A stretch of DNA of 64,000 nt from NCBI RefSeq assembly GCF_002929845.1, contig NZ_PJJS01000047.1:1-64000 (forward strand), written 5' to 3'. Positions within the stretch are counted from its first letter, which is position 1, and each line of letters starts with the position of its first letter. The notes beneath the pieces are model-generated. The model made no database searches. It saw only the letters and a list, made by a program, of their open reading frames with translations, and had not been told where the DNA came from. The position numbers and the translations under genes are program-made. The DNA is from Cryobacterium sp. M96. GTDB lineage: Bacteria; Actinomycetota; Actinomycetes; Actinomycetales; Microbacteriaceae. Of this stretch, positions 7,992-16,562 are shown piece after piece.

Positions 7992-8022
7992 AGCGCTAGG
8001 CCCCTGGGGTCTAGCGCTTTTT
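7992..8022 (+). terminator. Rho-independent terminator of bS22
   Basis: AGCGCTAGGCCCC pairs with GGGGTCTAGCGCT (13 pairs with one mismatch) and is followed by TTTTT. The right arm overlaps the stop codon of the convergent HAD phosphatase gene. Confidence 0.92.
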
Positions 8023-8733
8023 GCTTGCCCGGGTGGCGGCCGTGATGCTGCCGCGTTTGAGGATCATCACCGGCCAGTGGCGGGCTGCGGCATAGCGGCG
8101 GAGCGTGGCATCCGGATTCACGACCACCGGATTGCCGACCAGGTCCAGCAACGGAATGTCGTTGTGGGAGTCGGAGTAGGCCCAGCAGACGGCCAGGTCG
8201 ACGCCGCTGCGCTCTGCCTGGGCGTTGGCGGCGACGGCCTTGCTGACACCGTGGCAGACACCCTCGGTGAGGCGGCCGGTGAAAATTCCGTCGACGGCCT
8301 CGAGCCTGGTACCGAGCGCGCCAGTGAGGCCCAGCCGTTCGGCGATGACGTCGGCCACCTCCTGGGCGGTCGCGGAGACGAGCCAGACCTCGCGCCCGGC
8401 CTTGAGGTGCGCACGGGCGACGGCGACCGTTTCCGGCCAGAGCCGCCGCAAGAGGCGGGCGTCGAAGATCTCCGTGCTGAGCGCGACGAGTTCGTCCCGG
8501 CTGTAGCCCACGACCACTTCCAGCGCGCGCTCCCGGATGCTCGCGAGGTGCATCCTGTTTTCGCCGACGTAGAGGAATCGGGCCTGTTTCCAGGCGAAGG
8601 AGAGCAGGTCCCGGCCGGTGACCAGTCGTCGCCGCCAGGCACCCACACCGAGGTGGTACAGGCTGGCGCCGCGCAGGAGGGTGTTGTCCACGTCGAAGAA
8701 CGCGATTGCGGGGGCGATGGTGTCTTCGGACAT
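8011..8733 (-). CDS. HAD-IB family phosphatase (SerB-like)
   Basis: A soluble HAD hydrolase of 240 residues. Motif I is DVDNT (D14 nucleophile, D16 acid/base), motif II is the SAT segment, motif III a Lys in VSKAV, motif IV SDSHNDIPLL. This is the SerB-like IB subfamily that acts on phosphoserine or similar small phosphates or phospholipid head groups; the substrate cannot be fixed. The ATG at 8733 is preferred over an upstream ATG because homology-like sequence begins there. Confidence 0.88.
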   Translation of the reverse strand: MSEDTIAPAIAFFDVDNTLLRGASLYHLGVGAWRRRLVTGRDLLSFAWKQARFLYVGENRMHLASIRERALEVVVGYSRDELVALSTEIFDARLLRRLWPETVAVARAHLKAGREVWLVSATAQEVADVIAERLGLTGALGTRLEAVDGIFTGRLTEGVCHGVSKAVAANAQAERSGVDLAVCWAYSDSHNDIPLLDLVGNPVVVNPDATLRRYAAARHWPVMILKRGSITAATRASKKR

Positions 8734-8777
8734 GTGTGCGGTCAAGTCTAGTTGCGTGTTGCGTCGGCGAGCCAGCA

Positions 8778-8789
8778 TAGGCTGGAGCA
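8778..8789 (+). promoter_or_regulatory. Leaderless promoter of the glutaredoxin-like gene
   Basis: TAGGCT (8778-8783) with 6 nt to the ATG. Confidence 0.6.
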
Positions 8790-9059
8790 ATGGCTACTGC
8801 ACTCCTCACCCTGGTCGGCAAGCCCGGCTGTCATCTCTGCGATGACGCCCGGGATCTGGTCGGCAGCGTCGTGACCAAACTCGCCGACGACCCGTCCGCC
8901 CCCGACATCGTGCTCGAAGAGCGCTCGATTCTCGACGACGCCGAGCTGCACGCCCTGTACGTCGAGGACATCCCGGTGCTCCTGCTCAACGGCAAGGTGC
9001 ACAATTACTGGCGCATCGATCCACTGCGGCTGCGCACGGCGCTTCTGGCCGTGCAATGA
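8790..9059 (+). CDS. Glutaredoxin-like protein (DUF836 type)
   Basis: An 89-residue thioredoxin-fold protein with a CxxC site (C14-H-L-C17) right after the first strand (LTLVGKPGCHLC) and the cis-Pro region DIPVLLL. It probably acts in thiol redox exchange in the cytosol. The stop overlaps the start of the next gene by 4 bp. Confidence 0.88.
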   Translation: MATALLTLVGKPGCHLCDDARDLVGSVVTKLADDPSAPDIVLEERSILDDAELHALYVEDIPVLLLNGKVHNYWRIDPLRLRTALLAVQ

Positions 9060-9352
9060 TCCGGCACATCGTCTCCTGGCAACTAGCCCCGGCCGACCCG
9101 GTCCAGAAGGCCGCCGCCGCGGCCGGGATCGCGGTCCGCCTGGAAGGGCTCGTGGGCGTCGTCGACGAGATCCGCTCGCTGCAGGTGGGTTTCGACGTCG
9201 CCGGCGGCTCCAACTGGGACGTCGTGCTGATCGCCGACTTTGACGACCTGGACGCCGTCAACCGCTACCAGGTGCACCCCGCCCACCAGGCGGCGGGAAC
9301 CTTCATCCGTTCCGTCGTATCGTCGAGGATGGCCGTCGATGTCGCCGTCTGA
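9056..9352 (+). CDS. Dabb (stress-responsive A/B barrel) domain protein
   Basis: A 98-residue protein with the dimeric alpha/beta-barrel signature: an N-terminal IRHIVSWQL, a central WDVVLIADF and YQVHPAHQAAG. Members bind small molecules or act on polyketide-like substrates; the function here is unknown. Translationally coupled to the glutaredoxin-like gene. Confidence 0.85.
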   Translation: MIRHIVSWQLAPADPVQKAAAAAGIAVRLEGLVGVVDEIRSLQVGFDVAGGSNWDVVLIADFDDLDAVNRYQVHPAHQAAGTFIRSVVSSRMAVDVAV

Positions 9353-9382
9353 CCGTTCGGCTACGGCCCGTTCGGCTACGGC
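9353..9382. repeat. Tandem 15-bp duplication at the end of aspS
   Basis: CCGTTCGGCTACGGC occurs twice without a gap. The second copy contains the aspS stop codon, so the first copy looks like a duplicated gene end. Confidence 0.65.
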
Positions 9383-10704
9383 TCGAGGCGCGTCGGGCCG
9401 CGGAACAGGTAGGTGACCTCGCGGATGCTGGCCTGGTGCAGCATCAGCATGAGTACCCGGGCGAGGCCCATGCCGAACCCGCCGTGCGACGGAACGCCGT
9501 AGCGGAAGAAGTCGAGGTAGCCCTCGATCTCCTCGGGGTCGATGCCCTTCTCCTTGGCCTGCTCGACCAAAATGTCGATGCGGTGCTCGCGCTGCGCTCC
9601 AGTGGAGATCTCGGTGCCGTTGAAGATCAGGTCATAGCTCTTGGTGATGCTCGCGTCGCCCTCGTGGCGCATGTGGTAGAACGGCCGGATGCTTGAGGCG
9701 TAGTCGGTGAGGAAGACGAACTCGTGGCCGAAGGTCTCGAGCACGTAGGCGGCGATCCGGCGTTCGCCTTCGGGGTCCATGTCGTCGTCATCGCGCGGGA
9801 CCTCGTAGCCGCGGGTCTTGACGATCTCCTTGGCCTCGGCCAGCGGGATGCGCGGGAACGGTGTACTGGGCACGGTGACCTCGACCCCGAAGAGGGCCAG
9901 GACCTCGTCGCCGTGCTTCTCCTTGACGGCCGTGAATCCGGCGACAAGCAGCTCTTCGTGCAGCTGCATGACGTCTTCGTGGCTGTCGATCCAGCTGATC
10001 TCGGAGTCGACGCTGGTGAACTCGGTGGAGTGACGGCTGGTGAACGACGGGTCGGCGCGGAACGCCGGTCCGACCTCGAAGATTTTGCCGAAGCCGGCGG
10101 CCTGGGCCATCTGCTTGAAGAACTGCGGGCTCTGCGCGAGGTAGGCCTTGGTGTCGAAGTACTCCACCTCGAACAGCTCGGCGCGGGACTCGCTCGCGCT
10201 GGCCATCAGCTTCGGGGTGTGCAGCTCAATGAAGTCATTGTCGATCCAGTACGTGCGCAGTGCGTGCTCGAAGGTGGTCTGGAGGCGGAAGATCAGGTTC
10301 TGCTTGGGCTGGCGCAGATCGAGGAAGCGCCAGTCGAGGCGCTTGTCCAGATTGGAGTCGGCCGCGATCGGGGTCTCGGGGATGGCGACCGTGACGACCT
10401 CGAGGGTCGCGAGCTTGATTTCGATGCCGCCGAGCTTGACGCGCTCGTCGTGCTTGAGCTCACCGGTGACGGTGACGAAGCTGCCCTGCGACAGGGTGGA
10501 GATGGTGGTGGCCGGTTCGTCGGCGACGACAATGCCGTCGGCATCCGTGGTGCGCGGGTTCACGAGCTGCACCGCGCCGGATTCGTCGCGCAGCACGACG
10601 AACTGCACCTTCTTCTGGTCTCGGACGGTGTCGACCCACCCGGACACCGTCACGGGTCCGTTGTCGAGGGCGGCCAGGTTCTTGATCACTATGCGCTCAG
10701 TCAC
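9376..10704 (-). CDS. aspS: Aspartate--tRNA(Asp/Asn) ligase, archaeal-type short form
   Basis: A class II aminoacyl-tRNA synthetase of 442 residues, much shorter than the about 590-residue bacterial AspRS because the GAD insertion domain is missing. It has an N-terminal OB fold (SGWVDTVRDQKKVQFVVLRD), motif 2 (FRADPSFTSRHSTEF) and motif 3 (GFGMGLARVLMLML). This form is usually non-discriminating and charges both tRNA-Asp and tRNA-Asn, requiring GatCAB. The GTG start lies 6 nt after TAAACT. Confidence 0.93.
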   Translation of the reverse strand: MTERIVIKNLAALDNGPVTVSGWVDTVRDQKKVQFVVLRDESGAVQLVNPRTTDADGIVVADEPATTISTLSQGSFVTVTGELKHDERVKLGGIEIKLATLEVVTVAIPETPIAADSNLDKRLDWRFLDLRQPKQNLIFRLQTTFEHALRTYWIDNDFIELHTPKLMASASESRAELFEVEYFDTKAYLAQSPQFFKQMAQAAGFGKIFEVGPAFRADPSFTSRHSTEFTSVDSEISWIDSHEDVMQLHEELLVAGFTAVKEKHGDEVLALFGVEVTVPSTPFPRIPLAEAKEIVKTRGYEVPRDDDDMDPEGERRIAAYVLETFGHEFVFLTDYASSIRPFYHMRHEGDASITKSYDLIFNGTEISTGAQREHRIDILVEQAKEKGIDPEEIEGYLDFFRYGVPSHGGFGMGLARVLMLMLHQASIREVTYLFRGPTRLEP

Positions 10705-10716
10705 CGGTCAAGTTTA
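10705..10716 (-). promoter_or_regulatory. Leaderless promoter of aspS
   Basis: TAAACT (10716-10711) with 6 nt to the GTG. Confidence 0.6.
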
Positions 10717-10755
10717 GCCGCACGGCTCTCGGCGTATTCGCGGGTGCCCCCTCCG

Positions 10756-10767
10756 TAGACTGGGAAC
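10756..10767 (+). promoter_or_regulatory. Leaderless promoter of the histidine phosphatase operon
   Basis: TAGACT (10756-10761) with 6 nt to the GTG. Confidence 0.65.
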
Positions 10768-11412
10768 GTGGTAGCCAGACAGGTACATCTCGTGCGGCAC
10801 GGTGAGGTTTTCAATCCCGAGCGCGTTCTGTACGGACGCCTGCCCGGATTCCGCCTCTCCGATCTGGGGGCTCAGATGGCCGAGGCGGCTGCCGCCGATC
10901 TGGTGGAGCGCGGGCGCCCCGTCGCCCGCATCATCTCCTCACCGCTGCAGCGTGCGCAGGAGTCGGCCGCTCCGATCGCGGCTGCCTTCACCCTTCCGGT
11001 CGACATCGACCCGCGCATCATCGAGCCGACCAATTTCTTCGAGGGCAAACGGATGCGGGGCACGGGCGGGGCCTTGCGCGATCCCCGCAGCTGGCACGCG
11101 CTCATCAACCCGCTGCGTCCCAGCTGGGGCGAACCGTTCGACTCGATCGCGAAGCGCATGCTCGCCGCGATCGAGGATGCCCGCAACTCGGTCGACGAGG
11201 GCGACGTCGTGCTCGTCAGCCACCAGCTTCCGATCTGGATGGTGCACCGCGCCCTGGCCCGGCAGCGTTTGCCGCACGACCCGCGCAAACGCCGCTGCGA
11301 CCTGTCGAGCATCACAACCCTGTCCTGGCCCGGCGGCTTCCCCGACGAGACCGGCTACTCCAACCCTGCCCTGTCGCTGCAGGTCGGCGCCTCGGACGTA
11401 GGAGCCGTATGA
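10768..11412 (+). CDS. Histidine phosphatase family (phosphoglycerate-mutase-like) protein
   Basis: A 214-residue protein with the catalytic RHGE motif (residues 10-13), a downstream SSPLQRAQESA arginine site and a second catalytic His in LVSHQLPI. It is a phosphatase of unknown substrate. It is the first gene of the cytochrome c maturation operon in this window; its stop overlaps the next start by 4 bp, an arrangement often seen in related actinobacteria. Confidence 0.88.
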   Translation: MVARQVHLVRHGEVFNPERVLYGRLPGFRLSDLGAQMAEAAAADLVERGRPVARIISSPLQRAQESAAPIAAAFTLPVDIDPRIIEPTNFFEGKRMRGTGGALRDPRSWHALINPLRPSWGEPFDSIAKRMLAAIEDARNSVDEGDVVLVSHQLPIWMVHRALARQRLPHDPRKRRCDLSSITTLSWPGGFPDETGYSNPALSLQVGASDVGAV

Positions 11413-12005
11413 ATCTCCGTCCCCGCGCCGCCGTCACCGCTCTGGTTGCCGTGGCGCTACTGCTGACCGGCTGCTCCGCCGACCCGCTCGCCGAACAGTA
11501 CCGCGAGGGCAGCAGTAAGGGCTTCATCGCCGGTGACGGCAGCTGGACCGAGATCCCGGCCGCCGAGCGCGGCGATCCCATCTCCTGGAGCGGCGCAGAC
11601 GAAAACGGCGACCCGCTCTCCAGCGAGGACTACGCCGGCGAGGTCGTCGTGGTCAACTTCTGGTACGCCAGCTGCGCGCCCTGCCGGGCGGAAGCCCCGG
11701 CCCTGCAAAAACTCAACGAGGAATTCGCCGGCACGGACGCCCACTGGGTCGGCGTCAACGTGCGGGACCAGGCCGCGAACGCGACCGCGTTCAACGAGAG
11801 CTTCGGCATCACCTACCCGTCGGTGATGGACGTCGACAACGGGAGCATGCAGCTCGCGTTCAGCGGCAGCATCCCGCCCAACGCCGTTCCCACCACGCTG
11901 GTGCTCGACCGGTCAGGCCGGGTCGCGGCCCGCATCCTCGGTGCGATCTCGGAGCCCTCCATCCTCGAAACTCTCGTGCGCGACGCGATCGCCGAGGATT
12001 CGTAG
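11409..12005 (+). CDS. TlpA/ResA-like thiol-disulfide oxidoreductase lipoprotein
   Basis: A 198-residue exported lipoprotein: signal peptide ending in the lipobox LLTGC (lipid-modified C22), then a thioredoxin fold with the active site WYASCAPC (C89 and C92). It reduces apocytochrome c cysteines outside the membrane, receiving electrons from CcdA. It overlaps the previous gene by 4 bp and is followed 2 bp later by ccdA. Confidence 0.93.
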   Translation: MNLRPRAAVTALVAVALLLTGCSADPLAEQYREGSSKGFIAGDGSWTEIPAAERGDPISWSGADENGDPLSSEDYAGEVVVVNFWYASCAPCRAEAPALQKLNEEFAGTDAHWVGVNVRDQAANATAFNESFGITYPSVMDVDNGSMQLAFSGSIPPNAVPTTLVLDRSGRVAARILGAISEPSILETLVRDAIAEDS

Positions 12006-12007
12006 GC

Positions 12008-12769
12008 GTGGACAACCCCTTCGGCGAGATCGTCTTCAGCGGCCAGCTCTACCTGGCCATTCCCATCGCCGTGCTGGCCGGGCTCGTCTCGTTCGCCTCT
12101 CCCTGCATCCTCCCGCTCGTGCCCGGCTACCTGGCCTACATCGGCGGCTTCACCGACGGCAGCTCGGCCCCCGCGCGCGGCGACCGCCGGGGCCGCAACC
12201 GTCTGCTGCTCGGGGTCCTGTTGTTCATCCTCGGCTTCACCCTCGTCTTCGTGCTCACCGGTGTCATTTTCGGGGTTGCCGGATTCTGGCTGAACCAGTA
12301 TCGAGATGCGATCACCCGCATCGCCGGCGTCGTGGTAATCCTGCTCGGCCTGGTGTTCGTCGGCCAGTTCGGTTTCGCGCAGCGCAGCGTGAAGGCGACC
12401 TGGAGACCGGGGATGGGCCTGGCCGGCGCCCCTCTGCTCGGCGCGGTCTTCGCCGTGGGCTGGACCCCCTGCACCGGCCCCACGCTCACGGCCATCAACT
12501 CTCTCAGCCTGACCACGGGCTCTCCCTGGCAGGGGGGACTGCTGGCCCTGTTCTACGCGCTCGGGCTGGGCATCCCGTTCCTTCTCATCGCGCTCGGCCT
12601 CAGCTGGGCGACCGGAGCCGTTTCCTTCCTGAAACGGCACGTCAGGGCTATCAACCTGTTTGGCGGTCTCCTCCTCGTTCTCATCGGCGTGCTCATGGTC
12701 AGTGGCGTGTGGAACGCCTGGCTCCTCGACCTGCAAGGAACGATCGGAAGTTATGTCCCGGCCATCTGA
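12008..12769 (+). CDS. ccdA: Cytochrome c biogenesis protein CcdA
   Basis: A 253-residue membrane protein with six hydrophobic helices that carries reducing equivalents across the membrane to the TlpA-like protein. The two redox cysteines are in SFASPCILPLVPGY (C33) and GWTPCTGPTL (C155). GTG start. The last 17 bp overlap resB. Confidence 0.95.
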   Translation: MDNPFGEIVFSGQLYLAIPIAVLAGLVSFASPCILPLVPGYLAYIGGFTDGSSAPARGDRRGRNRLLLGVLLFILGFTLVFVLTGVIFGVAGFWLNQYRDAITRIAGVVVILLGLVFVGQFGFAQRSVKATWRPGMGLAGAPLLGAVFAVGWTPCTGPTLTAINSLSLTTGSPWQGGLLALFYALGLGIPFLLIALGLSWATGAVSFLKRHVRAINLFGGLLLVLIGVLMVSGVWNAWLLDLQGTIGSYVPAI

Positions 12770-14417
12770 CCATTACGACGCCCCGGCCTCCGCGGGAATC
12801 GTGCAACCGCACCTCGGCTTCGCAGGCTGGCTGCGCTGGTTCTGGCGCCAGCTGACGAACATGCGCACCGCGCTGTTCCTTCTGCTGCTTCTCGCGATCG
12901 CCGCCGTGCCGGGATCTCTGGTACCCCAGCGCAGCTCCGACCCGAACGGGGTTACCCAGTACTTCGCCGACAACCCCGACCTCGCGCCGCTGCTCGACAC
13001 GGTTCAGGCGTTCGACGTCTACTCGTCGGCGTGGTTCTCGGCCATCTACCTGCTGCTGTTCATCTCGCTGATCGGGTGCGTCATCCCGCGCACCAAGCAC
13101 CACTACCTCGCGCTGCGGGCCAAGCCGCCGCGCACCCCCGCCCGCCTGTCCCGGCTGGCCGGCTTCACGGCGCGCATCGCTCCGGTCGGCACGGATGCCC
13201 AGGCCGCCGTCGAGTCCGCCCGCAGGCTTCTGAAGACCAGCGGCTACCGGGCGGCCGTCTTCGAGAATCGCGGGGAGACCTCGGTCTCGGCCGAACGCGG
13301 CTACCTGCGTGAAACCGGCAACCTGGTCTTCCACTTCGCCCTGGTCGGCATCCTGATCACCGTCGGTTTCGGTGGCGGCTTCGGGTTCAGCGGCCAACGT
13401 GTACTGGTCGAAGGGCAGACCTTCGTGAACACCCTGCTGGCCTACGACTCGTTCAACCCCGGCCGGTTCTTCAACGACACCAGCCTCACGCCCTATAAAC
13501 TCACCCTCGACAACTTCGACGTCACCTACGAGGAGGAGAACCTCAAGGCCTACGGCCAGCCGATCGACTTCACAGCAGAGGTCACCATCACCCCGCGGGG
13601 TGAGGCCGCAGAGGCCAGCCAGGTGAAGGTGAACGGGCCGGCCCGCACCGGCGGCACCGACGTCTACCTGCTCGGCAACGGCTACGCCCCCACCCTCACC
13701 GTAAAGGACCCGAACGGGGTGGTCGTCTTCACCGACTCTGTGCCGTTCCTGCCGCAGGATGCCAACCTCACCTCCCTCGGCGTGATCAAGGTTCCCGACG
13801 GGCTCGCCGAGCAACTCGGCATGATCGGCTTCTTCTACCCGACCCAGGCCACCGCGGATTCGGGGGCCTTCTTCTCCTCCTTCCCTGACCTCGAATACCC
13901 GCTGCTGACCCTCAACGTCTACTCGGGAGACCTGGGGCTCGACGCGGGCGTGCCGACGTCGGTCTACTCGCTCGACATCGACAAGATGACCCAGCTCACC
14001 GGGGGCAAGACCGGCGTGGAGTCGATCGAGTTGAAGCCGGGGGAAACCCGGGAACTGCCGAACGGCCTCGGGTCCGTCACTTTCGACGACGCCAACCCGG
14101 GGGCGCAGAACGGGGACTTCTCTGGTTCGGTGCTGCGGTTTGCCTCGTTCGACATCCACCACGACCCCACCCAGCTCTGGGTGCTGTCCTTCGCCGTTCT
14201 GGCCCTGCTCGGCCTGCTGACGTCACTGTTCGTGCCACGTCGGCGGGTCTGGGTGAAGGCCGTGCCGGAGCAGGACGGCTCGCTGCGCCTCGAATACGCG
14301 GGTCTAGCCCGGGGCGAGGACCCGACCCTGGAATCCGCCGTCAGCGACCTCGCCGATCGGCACACGGACCTGCTGTTATCCTCCCAATCGGCCACCCCGG
14401 CATCCGAACAGAAATAG
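12753..14417 (+). CDS. resB: Cytochrome c biogenesis protein ResB (CcsB/Ccs1 type)
   Basis: A 554-residue membrane subunit of the System II cytochrome c synthase. It has a helix at about residues 33-55 (TALFLLLLLAIAAVPG), two more near residues 90 and 190, a large extracytoplasmic domain and a C-terminal helix (LWVLSFAVLALLGLLTSLFV), the family layout. The ATG at 12753 was chosen because the family N-terminus (LRWFWRQLTNMRTALFLLL) starts soon after and the overlap with ccdA suggests translational coupling. Confidence 0.93.
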   Translation: MSRPSDHYDAPASAGIVQPHLGFAGWLRWFWRQLTNMRTALFLLLLLAIAAVPGSLVPQRSSDPNGVTQYFADNPDLAPLLDTVQAFDVYSSAWFSAIYLLLFISLIGCVIPRTKHHYLALRAKPPRTPARLSRLAGFTARIAPVGTDAQAAVESARRLLKTSGYRAAVFENRGETSVSAERGYLRETGNLVFHFALVGILITVGFGGGFGFSGQRVLVEGQTFVNTLLAYDSFNPGRFFNDTSLTPYKLTLDNFDVTYEEENLKAYGQPIDFTAEVTITPRGEAAEASQVKVNGPARTGGTDVYLLGNGYAPTLTVKDPNGVVVFTDSVPFLPQDANLTSLGVIKVPDGLAEQLGMIGFFYPTQATADSGAFFSSFPDLEYPLLTLNVYSGDLGLDAGVPTSVYSLDIDKMTQLTGGKTGVESIELKPGETRELPNGLGSVTFDDANPGAQNGDFSGSVLRFASFDIHHDPTQLWVLSFAVLALLGLLTSLFVPRRRVWVKAVPEQDGSLRLEYAGLARGEDPTLESAVSDLADRHTDLLLSSQSATPASEQK

Positions 14418-14426
14418 GCTGTCATC
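14415..14426 (+). promoter_or_regulatory. Candidate leaderless internal promoter of ccsB
   Basis: TAGGCT (14415-14420) with 6 nt to the GTG start of ccsB, inside an otherwise tightly packed operon. It would allow separate expression of ccsB. Confidence 0.45.
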
Positions 14427-15431
14427 GTGAATCTCAACGAGCTCTCCATTCTGAGCCTCTACTCGGCCATGGCGGTCTACGCCCTCGCGTTCATCGCCTT
14501 TTCCTTCGACCTGGCCAAGCGCTCCGCGGCGGTCACCTCCGCCACGGCGGCAGACGCACAGGTGCGCCGGGCCGCATCAGCGCGCGCGGAAGCGGCCGGC
14601 GCGGCGGGCGGAACCACCACCCTCACCCGCATCAGCGCTCGCATCGCGAACGACGCGGTCACCCCCTACGGCCGCTCGGCCAGCCTGCGGGTGGGCGTCT
14701 CGCTCACCGTGCTGGCGTGGCTGATCCACCTGGTGTCGGCGGTGCTCCGCGGCGTGGCCGCCGAGCGCGTCCCGTGGGCGAACATGTACGAGTTCGCGAT
14801 GACGGGCACCCTGCTGATCGTCTCGGTGTTCCTGATTGTGCTGACCCGCGCCGACCTGCGCTTCCTCGGCACCTTCGTCACCGGCATGGTGCTGGTGCTT
14901 CTCGGCATCGCGGCGCTGCGCTTCTACGTCGAGGTCGCGCCCCTGCCGCCGGCCCTGCAGTCGGCTTGGTTGGTCATTCACGTCTTCGTCGCCTCGCTGG
15001 GCACGGGCTTCTTCGCACTCGGTTTCGCCCTCTCGACCGTGCAACTCCTCCAGTTCCGGCGTGAGTCGCTCCTCGCGTCCGCGAAGAGCGGTCGGCTGCG
15101 GTTCCTGGCCACCCTGCCGTCGGCGGCCACGCTGGAGAACCTGGCCTATCGGGTCACCATCATCGGCTTCATCCTGTGGACCTTCACCCTCATGGCCGGC
15201 TCGATCTGGGCCGAACAGGCCTGGGGCCGCTACTGGGGCTGGGATACCAAGGAGGTCTGGACGTTCATCATCTGGACCCTCTACGCGGGCTACATCCACG
15301 CCCGCGCGACCCGTGGCTGGCGCGGATCACGGTCCGCCTGGTTGTCGATCATCGGCTTCGCCGCCGTCATGTTCAACTTCGGCATCGTCAACGTCTTCTT
15401 CAAGGGCCTGCACTCCTACTCCGGCCTCTAG
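14427..15431 (+). CDS. ccsB: c-type cytochrome biogenesis protein CcsB (CcmC/CcsA family)
   Basis: The haem-handling partner of ResB. The 334-residue protein has about eight helices and the tryptophan-rich WWD-type signature WGWDTKEVW at about residues 270-280, which positions haem on the outer face. Last gene of the unit; a copy of the inverted-end element begins 20 bp after the stop. Confidence 0.95.
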   Translation: MNLNELSILSLYSAMAVYALAFIAFSFDLAKRSAAVTSATAADAQVRRAASARAEAAGAAGGTTTLTRISARIANDAVTPYGRSASLRVGVSLTVLAWLIHLVSAVLRGVAAERVPWANMYEFAMTGTLLIVSVFLIVLTRADLRFLGTFVTGMVLVLLGIAALRFYVEVAPLPPALQSAWLVIHVFVASLGTGFFALGFALSTVQLLQFRRESLLASAKSGRLRFLATLPSAATLENLAYRVTIIGFILWTFTLMAGSIWAEQAWGRYWGWDTKEVWTFIIWTLYAGYIHARATRGWRGSRSAWLSIIGFAAVMFNFGIVNVFFKGLHSYSGL

Positions 15432-15450
15432 ACCAGGGGTCCTCGCTCCT

Positions 15451-15535
15451 AACGAATTCGACGGAGATTTCGGCCGGATCGCCGCCAAACAGGCCGAAAA
15501 CCCTCTTCTTGCGCAGAATCTCCGTCGAATTGGTT
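15451..15535. repeat. 85-bp inverted-end intergenic element, copy 2
   Basis: Left arm AACGAATTCGACGGAGATT (15451-15469) and right arm AATCTCCGTCGAATTGGTT (15517-15535), pairing over 19 positions with one mismatch around a 47-nt interior. It fills the space between the convergent ccsB and menC and its right end touches the menC stop codon. Confidence 0.9.
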
Positions 15536-16515
15536 CAGTCGGCGAGTAGCGCGTAGCAGCGGGTCAGGCGGGCCAGCCACCAGTCACGCCGATCGTCCGC
15601 GGCTGCGTAACGCTCCAGCAGCTGCGGGTCGGGGGTCACCCGACGCACCGGGATGCCGCCGTCGACCGGCAGCAGCGGGTCGGTGGTGACATCCGCGGCA
15701 AGGAGCGACGCCGTGCCGAGTCCGCAGTCGAAGTTGAGTTCCGGAATCGCGGCGGCCAGGTGGGCGCCCATCGAGATGCCGACCGAGGTGTCGAGGGCGC
15801 TTGAGACCACGGCGGGCAGCCCGGTCTGGTTGATCAGCGCCAGGGCGGCGCGGATTCCGCCGAGCGGCGCGGCCTTGATCACGAGGATGTCGGCCGAACC
15901 CGTGCGGGCCACCAGCAGCGGGTCCTTGGCGCGGCGTACGCTTTCGTCGGCGGCGACGCCGACGTCGAGGTAGCCGGTGCGGCGGCGGATCTCGGCGAGT
16001 TCCTTGATGGTGGCGCAGGGCTGCTCCACGTATTCGAGGTCGAACTCGTTGAGGGCGTGGATGGCGTGCTCCGCCTCATCGACGTTCCACAGACCGTTCG
16101 CGTCGACACGGATGCGCCCCTCCGGCCCGAGCACACGGCGAACCATGCGCACGCGTGCCACGTCGTCGGCGAGGGTCTGACCGGGGTCGGCGACCTTCAC
16201 CTTGGCGGTGCGGCAGCCGGGGAACCGGGCGAGCACGCCGGCGACCTCGTCGGCGGTGACCGCCGGCACCGTCGCGTTCACGGGGATGCGTCCCCGAAGC
16301 AGGGGCGGCGTGGCCTGCCAACCGAAATCGAGGGCGGCCCGCAGCCAGGTGGCAGCCTCCGCGTCGTCGTATTCGGCGAACGGGGAGAATTCCGCCCAGC
16401 CTTCCGGTCCCTCCACGAGCAGGGCCTCGCGGGTGTCGAGTCCGCGAAACCGCGTCGCCAGGGGCAGGGCGACGACGCGGGCAGTTCTGAGCAACTCAGC
16501 AAGTGGTGGCAGCAT
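15535..16515 (-). CDS. menC: o-Succinylbenzoate synthase
   Basis: Enolase-superfamily enzyme of menaquinone synthesis that dehydrates SHCHC to o-succinylbenzoate. The 326-residue protein has the catalytic KxK pair (K105, K107 in TAKVKV), metal ligands D138 (RVDANG), E164 (YVEQP) and D190 (VAADES), and the second Lys in VIKAAPLGG. It points away from the other men genes. The ATG is 6 nt after CACACT, a poor -10 match. Confidence 0.94.
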   Translation of the reverse strand: MLPPLAELLRTARVVALPLATRFRGLDTREALLVEGPEGWAEFSPFAEYDDAEAATWLRAALDFGWQATPPLLRGRIPVNATVPAVTADEVAGVLARFPGCRTAKVKVADPGQTLADDVARVRMVRRVLGPEGRIRVDANGLWNVDEAEHAIHALNEFDLEYVEQPCATIKELAEIRRRTGYLDVGVAADESVRRAKDPLLVARTGSADILVIKAAPLGGIRAALALINQTGLPAVVSSALDTSVGISMGAHLAAAIPELNFDCGLGTASLLAADVTTDPLLPVDGGIPVRRVTPDPQLLERYAAADDRRDWWLARLTRCYALLAD

Positions 16516-16562
16516 GTTCCCAGTGTGCCAGCCGGGGACTCTCCCGGGGAACGCCGGTCAGG

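Noticed and set aside
12699-14162. A 487-codon open frame on the minus strand
   Set aside because: Antisense to resB; composition is a shadow of the real gene.
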